DNA of 64,000 nt from Rhynchopus sp. YZ270_cl-10. Its lineage: Eukaryota; Euglenozoa; Diplonemea; Diplonemida; Diplonemidae. Location: positions 744,001 through 808,000 of the forward strand of contig OZ037862.1 of the NCBI GenBank assembly GCA_964035575.1, in the 5' to 3' direction. The position numbers and the translations under genes are program-made. Positions 56,165-64,000 of this stretch are shown here, piece by piece (position 1 is the stretch's first letter; every line of letters begins with the position of its first letter). The notes under the pieces were generated by a model that was given only the letters and a program-made list of their open reading frames with translations, was not told the origin of the DNA and did not search any database.

Positions 56165-57718
56165 GGTGGATAAAGCATTTTCTCATATGTGGAAGGGCAG
56201 TGGATAAAATAAGCGAATTTCTCAAAAAAAAAAAAAGTGAAGATTTCAACAAATTGTGGCAACATAACCAAGGCAACTACAATTTATCAAAAAGAGATTT
56301 CTTTGGGTTGAGGTGGATGAACTGTATCTATACCTAAGAAATTTAGTAGCCTTCGGGCGACTTTGTGTACAGAACCCTCGGACAGGGTGATTGTCGAAAC
56401 TAAAAAACAAAACAAAACAAAAAGATAAGTGACGAGAGCAGAGCAGTAAAAGGAAACAGCAACACACAGGGTTGTAGATGCTTCACGTTTATCACAGCAC
56501 AGAGGAAAGGTTGTGTCCCTCCATCCCACCACCCCCCCCTCCCTTTTCCCCCTTAGAGTGACCGATATTAAAAAATGGCATAAATTGTGCCCTGTATTCG
56601 TTTTTTTTTTGTTCAATGTTTTTTTTTTTGTTGTCTTTTTCATCTCATCCCTCACAAAATCTGCGGAATTTTTTATTATTATTTTTTTTGGTTTTTGCCT
56701 GCGTCCATCGAGACGTTGACATTACCAAACTTTTTTTTTTGAAAAAAGGGTGACAGCAGGAGAGGCTTATCGTCTTAAAAAACGTTCTCTTTTTTTTGTG
56801 GGTGACATTTTGTTTGTGCTTTCATCCGGGGCTGACATCAATCAGTCGGAGGTGCCTGCATCAATAACTACCATTTGTTTGTACAGCTATATTGCATTGG
56901 CAAAAGAAGTTTGATTTTGTTCGAAGCAATAGACGAAGAAAAAAAAAAATACTCCAAACCATTTCCTAACAACCCATCTCCCACCCCCTGGCAAATAGCA
57001 AAAGAGCTGTCTGCAGGTGTCATTAGACACATCTTCAAAAACCCCAAAAAAGGAGGCTCCACCTCCAACTTCGGGGAAAAAAGAAAAGAAAAGAAGAAAA
57101 CAACAAAAAATGGTGCAGGGCTGATCCCGAGCCTAACAAAAGTTAAAGAGGCAAAACCACGAGTTTCTAATACCCGAGGTGAGACGGTGTGCTTGCTCTT
57201 CAAAATTTGGCAAGGGGGAAAAAAACCGAGCGCAAAAGATCAGCCCTGAAAAATGGTAGAAACCCAACGAAATATGCAATGCGAAGAAAAAATGGTGTTA
57301 AAAAAAAACGATACTTTTCTGACCAAACAAAAAAAAAGCCCTACCCCCAGGGTTCGTTTTTCATTTTCTCTCACAGTTGGGGTGGCGGTGTAACAGTTTT
57401 TACTTTCCCCACAACCTTCCCCTTCACCCCTGCAGGGTCAACAACCCAGGCGGAGTTCTAAGAATGTGGATCCCCTCAGATCGACAGCACACCCCCGAGT
57501 TTTTTTTTTTTTTTTTTTTGGGAGTAGCACAGATGTAAACCACGAAATGGATTTGTAGGACTGCATGGTTGGGTGTCCATCCCCCTGGTACCGGTCATAC
57601 CAAAGGTACACTGTTCACGAGAGGGCTTTTTGTATTTCAAGCTGTTTTCACCGTCACTTTCCGTACACTCAAATCACCCCTCTCCATCCTACAGAACACC
57701 ACCCCCACAACCTCCACA
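56165..57718. other. Intergenic, homopolymer-rich, with two repeats
   Basis: T- and A-rich spacer. It has a GAGAGGCTTA element near 56755-56785, a 21-nt T run near 57500, and a CACGAGAGGGC element (57604-57649) close to the leader acceptor CCTACAG (ending 57694). Frames at 56875-57249 are Lys-rich and unsupported. Confidence 0.65.
57604..57649 (+). repeat. CACGAGAGGGC-family repeat, copy d
   Basis: GGTACACTGTTCACGAGAGG then GCTTTTTGTATTTCAAG. It is preceded by GGACTGCATGGTTGGGTG, which has a counterpart before copy e (62419 on). Confidence 0.75.
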
Positions 57719-58783
57719 ATGAGACGTGCCCTCTCCACGCGGCTCCCCTGCTTTGCACGCCCCACACCACCGGCACCCTCCCCTTCATTCCAGCACACCC
57801 TCCGTCTGTACTCCACCGGCACCACCACCACTACCCCTCCCACCACACCCCCATCCCCACCACGCTCTGCCACCCGAGTCCGTCTGGAGGTCTTGGCTGG
57901 GGGCATCCGGAGGGTTGTGCTGTGCAATGGGGCGAAGCTGAATGTGATGGATGAGAAGTTTTTTGAAGAGTTGCATGGTTGCTTTCGCGCTGTGGATGAA
58001 GATGAGACAGCGCGTGTGGTTATTCTCTCCGCAGAGGGGAAGCATTTTACAGCTGGGCTAGATTTGAAGGCAGCAGCAGGAATGTTCCTCGAAGGGCAGT
58101 CTGTAGTGTCCAAAGCAATGCTCGCTGGAGCAGCCGCCATCGGAATGAACCCTGGCAGCGCAGTCTCCGAAAAGGGAATGCCCGCAATGAGACAACAGAA
58201 ACTCCACAAAACGATTCTCCGCTGGCAAGACGCGGTCTCCTCCCTGCAGCGCTGTAGGGTTCCTACCATTGCCGCGGTTCATGGAAAATGCATTGGGGGA
58301 GGGGTAGACGTGGTCACCTCAGCAGACATCCGGTTAACAACAAGAGACGCCACCTTCTCCATCAAGGAAACTGAGGTCGGCATTGTGGCCGACCTTGGCA
58401 CACTTCAGAGGATTAACCACATTATCGGGCAAGGGTTGGTGAGGGAGCTGGCGTTTACTGGAGTAGATTTGAAGGCGGATCGTGGGGAGCGGATCGGCTT
58501 TGTGAACAAAATATACGAAACGAATGAGGATTTGGACTCAGGGGCAATGAAGATGGCGCAGCGCATCGCGTCGTTGAGTCCTCTCGCAGTGCAAGGAACC
58601 AAGGAGGTGATCAACTTCCCGCTCACACCAGAGGTGGACCTTGGTCTCCGTAACGTCGCGCTGCACAACTCCTCCTTCCTCAAAAGTGATGATCTCCTCA
58701 CGGCTGTTGTAGCCTTCATGAAGAAACACCCAGCGGAGTTCACCGATTACGTCCTCCCGAAGGACACCACCAAGCGTTTGTAG
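57719..58783 (+). CDS. ECH1: Mitochondrial delta(3,5)-delta(2,4)-dienoyl-CoA isomerase-like (ECH1)
   Basis: A single exon, 354 residues. The family moves double bonds in dienoyl-CoAs during beta-oxidation of unsaturated fatty acids, in mitochondria or peroxisomes. The N-terminus MRRALSTRLPCFARP, rich in Arg and Ser/Thr, suggests mitochondrial import; no C-terminal SKL is present (ends TTKRL). The crotonase oxyanion-hole segments are visible (SAEGKHFTAGLDL; HGKCIGGGVDV). The two acids that define ECH1 are kept eight residues apart in FSIKETEVGIVADLGTLQR (E217 and D225), which favours isomerase over hydratase. A run of Thr/Pro codons (34-48) is low-complexity linker. ATG 57719 lies about 25 nt after a CCTACAG acceptor. 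Confidence 0.9.
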   Translation: MRRALSTRLPCFARPTPPAPSPSFQHTLRLYSTGTTTTTPPTTPPSPPRSATRVRLEVLAGGIRRVVLCNGAKLNVMDEKFFEELHGCFRAVDEDETARVVILSAEGKHFTAGLDLKAAAGMFLEGQSVVSKAMLAGAAAIGMNPGSAVSEKGMPAMRQQKLHKTILRWQDAVSSLQRCRVPTIAAVHGKCIGGGVDVVTSADIRLTTRDATFSIKETEVGIVADLGTLQRINHIIGQGLVRELAFTGVDLKADRGERIGFVNKIYETNEDLDSGAMKMAQRIASLSPLAVQGTKEVINFPLTPEVDLGLRNVALHNSSFLKSDDLLTAVVAFMKKHPAEFTDYVLPKDTTKRL

Positions 58784-58864
58784 AAGGAAAAAAATGTACA
58801 ATAAATTTGAGTTTATTTTGCAGTGTTGTGCTTTTTGAATCTCCTTTGGTGTGATTAAGGTGTA

Positions 58865-58883
58865 CTAAGCGCAAGATGCTTAG
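58865..58883 (+). repeat. CTAAGC/GCTTAG hairpin element
   Basis: CTAAGC, loop GCAAGAT, GCTTAG, followed by GTTCACC and a T run. Confidence 0.75.
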
Positions 58884-59234
58884 GTTCACCAATTTTTTTT
58901 TTTTAGTGCCTGCGTCCGCCGATGAACGGTGAAGGCGTTTGCACTTTCAACTTCTCTTTTTTTATTTTTTTTGTCATCGGCGGCCGAAAAGGTGCACGCT
59001 GATTGAATGAAAGGGGTTTTTTGTTTGTTTCAAAGTTTTGGTTTTATTTGATGTGTACGTAAGAGACTTTCATCTTTCCGAGAATGGAGATGGCGTTTTT
59101 CGAAAATTAAAAAATGGCGTGAAAAAGAAAACGTTATACCGTGTAGGACAGCAAAAGGAGAGCATTGTAGGGCATACCCCACTGCATAGTTCGGTGGCTA
59201 TGTTGCTACATACAGTGTTGTTTTTTAAAGGTGA

Positions 59235-59252
59235 CTAAGCAAAGAGGCTTAG
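59235..59252 (+). repeat. CTAAGC/GCTTAG hairpin element
   Basis: CTAAGC, loop AAAGAG, GCTTAG, followed by GTTCATCTTACGCTTCTC. The stem is the same as at 58865 and the loop is different. Confidence 0.75.
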
Positions 59253-59452
59253 GTTCATCTTACGCTTCTCTTTTCCAGCGTGTTCCAGCGCTATAATGAC
59301 AAATGGTCTTTCTCAGATGATTCTGTTTTATTGGCGACTAGAGGGGGGCTGGTTTCATATTGGCCTTTTCTCATTTTGAGTGTTTTTTTAACTGTTTTTT
59401 TGTTGGGGTTCGTACTCCTTTTATTTGCTCTCTTTTAAGATCCTGTGAAGAA

Positions 59453-59535
59453 AAACCGTGGCTGCTATCTAGTGATAGTGGTCTATAATCAACCAAAAAA
59501 ATTGTTCTGGGGTTCGATACCCCCTTCGTACTCCA
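59453..59535 (+). other. tRNA-like fragment
   Basis: GGGG-TTCGATA-CCCC (59509-59523) is a good T-arm and B box, and CTATC-TAGT-GATAG (59465-59478) could be a D-arm. The 3' sequence TTCGTACTCC has no partner upstream, so no acceptor stem forms. A decayed tRNA or SINE head is more likely than a functional tRNA. Confidence 0.25.
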
Positions 59536-59846
59536 GGTGTCCCACTTTCAACTTCTTTTTTTTCTTTGGAGTCAGGCCAGTACGTGACCACTCATGACCC
59601 ACCCTTTGCATGACATGACCTCAACTGAGATGCGTTTTAACGCGTTTCTTCAACTCTTTTTGTTTTTATATTTCTGTGCAAAAATTTTCAGTCGATTCGG
59701 CGAAAAAAACATGTGTACACGACAGGCACTTTACAATATAATTTACATTTGTTACATTTTTTTTGTTATTCATCCATTTCCAGAAGCCTACCCTCTCTCG
59801 AACCCTCTATACCACTTCAGGCAGACATCAACTACACATCAACAAA

Positions 59847-60993
59847 ATGGATTATACATTTGAAATCCAGCAGAAGCTGCGGGCAAGCAAACAGCTTGCT
59901 GATATCTATGAGTATGTACCCCCTTTCCGCTCCATTCACCTTTTTTTTTCTCTTTCTCCAATTTGCATCTGAACGGTATCGACGTTTGTTAACTCCACAT
60001 TTTGACAAAAAGAAAGGAATGATGCAAACAATACTTCTCTTTTTTGCAGGGAGATTGGCACCGTGCCCCGTGATACGCTAATTGCAGCACGACACAGTAT
60101 GGTGGACCACATTATGGGGCCGCAAAAAATATCAGAAATCTTTTCGAGCAAGGAACGGTACCGCCCGCACGAAAGCCGTGTCATGATCGACATGTACGAC
60201 CCGTTCTATGTGATACAGGGGACCAGCAGGGTTGTCGGGACGGCGTGGCTGTCGGGCATCGCTGTGGGAGGTGTGCAGGGGTTCTACGAGGGGCTGTCGA
60301 AGCGCCAAACACGCTCATGGCGCACAGCATACCAGTCGCTTCTCTCGTTCTCGCGGAATAAGGCGCCGCTCAGGGCAAACCAGTTCGCAGCTGTCGCATT
60401 CATGTGCTGCTTCTGGGAGGACATCTTCAGGGCCATGGTTCTCTCAAACGAATCCCACCTCAAGTACGGAACCAACGGCTGGATCATGGGCAAATGGGGC
60501 AGCAAACAGCCCGAGGAAAAACTTATCTGGCAAACGGACGGCCGCATGTGTGCAGTACCTGGGGCAGCAATGGGTGTGCTGAGCTTAAGATTGATCAAGG
60601 GAGGTGCTGGCGCGAAGATGGGGGTGTTGGCAACGAACATGGTGTTGGCGGCCTTCGGTGGGTTCGTGTTCTCGTATGTCCCCCCTTTTTCCTTTACTCC
60701 CCACATAAGATACCCGCACCTCTCTGTTTTCCATATTTACTAGGGCAGTCTCTTGACTGTAACCCTTTCCTTTACCGGTAGCCTTACAAAAGAATAGTGA
60801 ACACCACTTACCCTGGAAGGTTCCTTATCATAATAGCTGCTCCTAAGGATGGACGAACGACGTCTATACCTTCCGTGGTACATAATGCTTCAGCCCGTAT
60901 GCTCTAATAACAATATTTCACACTCACAGGAACCTTTGGTCGAAAGAAGATTACTTTGACATCGAAAAGAAGTTCCTCGAGGACGTCTTCTAG
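59847..60993 (+). CDS. Tim17/Tim22/Tim23-family inner-membrane protein, Tim23-like
   Basis: Exons 59847-59911, 60050-60673 and 60930-60993 give 250 residues. Members of this family form the protein-conducting part of mitochondrial inner-membrane translocases. The segment QGTSRVVGTAWLSGIAVGG followed by VQGFYEGL matches the first Tim23-type helix with its small-residue (G-rich) packing. Further helices are ANQFAAVAFMCCFWEDIFRA, GAAMGVLSLRLIKGGAGAKM and VLATNMVLAAFGGFVFS. The last exon encodes a soluble acidic/basic tail (NLWSKEDYFDIEKKF). Whether it is the channel Tim23 itself or another family member such as a Tim17 cannot be settled by eye. The start follows a CACTTCAG acceptor. Confidence 0.7.
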
Positions 60994-62216
60994 GAAAGAA
61001 AAAAACAGACTTTTTTCTGTTTGTTCCCCCCGCAAAAATGGTATTCCAGTGTACGACCCAGCATCGCCTTGAACGGTCCCTCAATTAAACACACACCCCT
61101 CATCCCTCCCCAATTTTTAGAACTATCTTTTTGAAGAAAAAATTTGAAGGGTGGACGCTTTTTTGGTGTGATGGGGGAGTTGGAAAAAAAAAGCCCCCAC
61201 ATTGTGTACAGATCTTGCTTTAGCAGGTGATTGTCGACACAATAAAAAAAAGTACGTAACGCACGCAGAAAAAAAAGGTTGCGTGAAAAGTAACGTACGC
61301 TGCAGGGGAGGGGGGGTGGAAACTTCTGAAGCAAAGCAAACCATTATTGTGGTTGTGATTTTTTTTTTTGCTTTGGGGGTTTTTTTTTGAAAAAAAGGAG
61401 AAAAATGCGTGAAGAAAAAGGTATGCAGTTGATGCTGCAGTATGTGTTGTGTTGGGGTGTCTAGCATTTAGTGTTTTTTTTTTGAAGTCTCAAAAACAAA
61501 AAAAATATGGCTTCATATAGTTGTTTCTTTGCTGTTGTCAATTCTTGTCAATTAAAAACAGAAGAAAGAAGCAGGCTGCAAAAAGGGGGACTACACGGGC
61601 ACAATACCTGGCAGTACATCAGTCACGAATAAGGGACATATTGAGCAAAAAAGAACGTCTTCAATTTTATTTTTATTTCAACTGAAATCCGTTTTTGTCA
61701 CGTTTCTTCAACTACTCTTTAAGGCTAACAAACTTTCCTTCGGCGTTATTCTTTCCTTTTTCTCCCTTTATTGGTACACTACATGCTGTCATTCCATCAA
61801 TTCCTTTAGTTGCTGTGCGATAACGATTGTGATGAAGGTGACGAATCATGAGAGGTCCAGGGTCTCATTACTTTTTTTATATACCTACAAAGCGTAGCTT
61901 AAAGGAGAAAATGATTCCTCAGATACGGTTCGCCAATCACCCCCCCTCCAGAGTAATTGAGCAATCAACGAAGAAACCTTTTTTTTTTTTCCCTTTTACT
62001 TACCTATCAGAGTTACCATTTCTTCCAGGCAATGCAAAGATATGCCTTCTCATACTGCAACATTCACCACAACCCCTACAGGAACAAAAAAAAGCAACCA
62101 ACAAAAAAAATATACAAATACAACACATCTCATCTGCAGTGCGTTTCTTTTGCTCGGTGTACGCACACCTCCCCCGGTAGGCCTGAGAAGGCACACCTCC
62201 CCCCTTTGCCTTTGCA
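60994..62216. other. Intergenic, with SINE-like copy 3
   Basis: Homopolymer-rich. Contains SINE-like copy 3 (61883-61970) and, just before it, a hairpin-family relative (GCTGTGCGATAACGATTGTG, then GTGACGAATCATGAGAGG, 61811-61860). A leader acceptor GGTAG ends at 62180. No gene is seen. Confidence 0.65.
61883..61970 (+). repeat. A-box SINE-like repeat, copy 3
   Basis: Same unit, with TAGCTTAAAGG and the fuller B-box-like GGTTCGCCAATC. Similarity to copy 2 extends past the core (CTATCAGAGTTAC). Confidence 0.7.
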
Positions 62217-64000
62217 ATGAGCTCTCCCCATGAGATGTTCCTGGAGGCGTACCTCATGTCAAGCCAAAACTTCTCCAGCGACGGCAGCAGCAGCAGCTCC
62301 GATAACGGAACTTCTGTGTATGTCTTCCACACCCAAGAGCGATTTGCTCTTTGTTTTTGGTCCTAGGCTGGACCTTAAATTGCATCAAAGTGAATATGAT
62401 GTAAACGAAATGAATGTGGGACTGCATAGTTGAGGTGCACCCAGGTCAAGGTAGGTACACTGTCAGAGAGGGCGTGTTGTATTTTCAAGGCAACGTTCTT
62501 TTTTTGCAATCCCAACTTCTCTCTGTGGAAACAGACCACACCAATACCAACACCCACAACACCCACAGCATTGTCCTCAGCGTTCTCATGTCATGCTTCT
62601 ACGCTGGCATCACTGTGTACGCTTTCCACAATTTTTTGGTATGCCGGAGCCCGCCCCCCCACCCCCTCCCCTCCCCTCCCCCCCCCCCCCACACCATCTC
62701 CAAAACCTTCAGCCACATCTATCCTATGGGTTTCTTTGATCTTTCCCTCCCTCCCCCCTCTATAGAATTTGCCTAAAAGATACAAACGAATTTTGATTTT
62801 TTTTCTTCATGCAGCCCTATTATACCATCTATTCAGTAGAATAGTTAGTATATGAAACAATTCAGTTTTTTCTTCAATACAGTCCTTTCCTCCTACCCTC
62901 CCACACCACCCCCTCCACAGCACGCTTATGCAGTGTACAAAGGCAAACCTGAGGAGGATTTGAAAGGGCTAGGCTCTTCCGAGGCGGTTGCTGCGGCGTA
63001 TCAGAACTTTGTGGGGGAGCAGGGGCGGGAGGCGAGGCCGTCTCCTGAGGCAGCAACATTGGCCCCTTCTGCAGACGTGCCTGCGGATTTGCTGTTCTCA
63101 CATGCTTACAGCGGGCCTAATGTGGGACAGCACCCACCTGCAGCGAATGTGGTTCACCCTTCAAGGACGGCTTCGGCGCCGGTAGTTTCTCCGTCGTGTG
63201 ATTCGCCGGATGATTCTGCAGGAGCGGCGGCACCGCCACCACCAGGGGTGACCTCGCCGAAGGGGGTGAAGGAGGACATTGCGGCGTTGATGTCATCAGC
63301 GAAGTCACCTCGGTCTAACACCTCCTTCGGTGCGCGTAGTGATATGAGCGATTCAAAGCCACGCAACTCAACATACTTCTCGAATACAAATGTAAAGCAC
63401 CTTGCCGACCCCAATGCTACGACAAACTCGCATTATTACACCTCAAAGAAGGAGAAGGGGCAGAAGAAGTATGGGACAGATGGAAAGCGAGAGGGGATCA
63501 CCATCGCAGAGGTGAACCACCATGCGAATAGCAATTCGTCCCCTGGGAGTCATGGAGGGTGTTTGGATTGGATGGGAAGAATGTTGAGCAATTTGCTGCC
63601 GTTTTATGTGTTGTGCTTGACCTTTGGGATGGCACGGTGCGCTATGTGGGGGATGTCTGCGAAGAACTCCTATCTCGTGCAGGAGAAGGTGCAGCTGACC
63701 TTCTTCATTATCCCTTCGCTGCTGTATCTGGTCATGCTTTCGTTGCTGATGACGTCGTGGTGGTCTGCGTTCTGTGCAATCTCCGCCTTCCACCACCATG
63801 AAGGATTCGACCACTTCAAGATCCCCTACCTCATGTACGCAGGCTATATCCTGGAACTTCTCATCTTCGGCTTCTTCCTCTACAGCGTTATTCTCTCTAA
63901 GGAAATGAGCGGTCGGCGGCAGCAGGAGGTGACCTACGCTATGGTCTTTGCGTTCTTTGCGATGGGCTGTATAATGTCGTACATCGGCTTCCGGATGAGG
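62217..64000 (+). CDS. Multipass membrane protein, unknown, runs off the right edge
   Basis: Exons 62217-62317, 62569-62638 and 62921-64000 (open to the end) give 417 residues. A short Ser-rich N-terminus (MSSPHEMFLEAYLMSSQN) leads into one helix (IVLSVLMSCFYAGITVYAFH). A 200-residue Ser/Pro-rich, probably disordered loop follows. Then come at least four helices: LSNLLPFYVLCLTFGMARCA, LTFFIIPSLLYLVMLSLLM, IPYLMYAGYILELLIFGFFL and VTYAMVFAFFAMGCIMSYIG. The spacing of the later helices recalls TOM1/THH1 or GPR137-type seven-helix proteins, but this is weak. Intron 1 carries a CACGAGAGGGC element. Exon 2 was placed by phase: the CACCCACAG acceptor at 62568 completes a Val codon. Confidence 0.65.
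62453..62497 (+). repeat. CACGAGAGGGC-family repeat, copy e
   Basis: GGTACACTGTCAGAGAGGGC then GTGTTGTATTTTCAAGGCAA. It lies in intron 1 of the multipass membrane gene. Confidence 0.7.

Larger units (their letters stand above)
58784..59846. other. Intergenic region with several dispersed repeats
   Basis: No gene is seen. It holds two perfect CTAAGC/GCTTAG hairpins (58865-58883, 59235-59252), a GTGCCTGCGTCCGCCGATGA element (58912-58965) related to 8657-8710, a tRNA-like fragment (59465-59535), and a copy (59575-59660) related to the low-complexity gene's intron. A leader acceptor CACTTCAG ends at 59820. Confidence 0.65.

Noticed and set aside
56875-57249. 124-codon + strand frame in the spacer after MSH2
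   Set aside because: Lys-rich low-complexity translation of A-runs, without splice or leader context or recognisable motif.
59453-59535. Functional tRNA gene
   Set aside because: The T-arm is good, but no acceptor stem and no convincing anticodon arm can be drawn.

Overview
This 64 kb window is nuclear DNA from an intron-bearing protist. Codons are GC-balanced, while spacers are full of long poly(T) and poly(A) runs. All recognisable genes lie head-to-tail on the + strand; only a doubtful fragment at the left edge and transposon-like relics lie on the - strand. I placed 42 introns by joining open frames: 37 begin GTATG, all end in AG, and the shortest is 47 nt. Most start codons follow a pyrimidine tract plus AG by 10-60 nt, as expected if mRNAs receive a spliced leader. 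One-directional gene order, probable trans-splicing, many cis-introns, and a protein with the short helical repeats I associate with euglenozoan proteins together suggest a euglenozoan, more likely a diplonemid or euglenid than a kinetoplastid. This is inference; I found no spliced-leader gene or rRNA here.

Layout, left to right: a possible - strand fragment (1-184); a Hip/ST13-like TPR protein (537-2364, 5' incomplete); a small basic protein (2663-4585) whose third intron carries four 97-bp near-identical repeats; VPS35L of the Retriever complex (4968-8880); a 1599-residue cysteine-repeat type I membrane protein (10144-15960); a 3.5 kb gene desert; a protein joining a WD40-like propeller, membrane segments and a dysferlin domain (to 22813); a myosin (23539-28632) with antisense transposon-like pieces before it and inside its introns; a TLC-domain membrane protein (29313-31022); mitochondrial IF2 with a CCCH motif (32664-34841); an unknown 1033-residue protein (35242-38906); AP-4 epsilon (39304-42893); an FKBP-TPR isomerase (45072-46337); a low-complexity protein with euglenozoan-type repeats (47360-50786); MSH2 (52120-56164); a mitochondrial dienoyl-CoA isomerase-like enzyme (57719-58783); a Tim17/22/23-family protein (59847-60993); and a multipass membrane protein running off the right edge (62217-64000).

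The genes are not one pathway. Two are trafficking factors (VPS35L, AP-4 epsilon), three are linked to mitochondria (mtIF2, the isomerase, the Tim23-like protein), one is for mismatch repair (MSH2), and several are membrane proteins. That mixture fits a long co-transcribed array rather than functional operons.

Introns and spacers share several dispersed short repeat families: a CTAAGC/GCTTAG hairpin, a CACGAGAGGGC element, an A-box-bearing SINE-like unit with a strong hairpin, and a TGAAAG dyad. There is also a 111-bp foldback element and a 560-bp element with imperfect terminal inverted repeats. The best candidates for something undescribed are the four intronic 97-bp repeats, the propeller-membrane-dysferlin protein, the zinc-motif mtIF2, and the shared repeats of introns and spacers.
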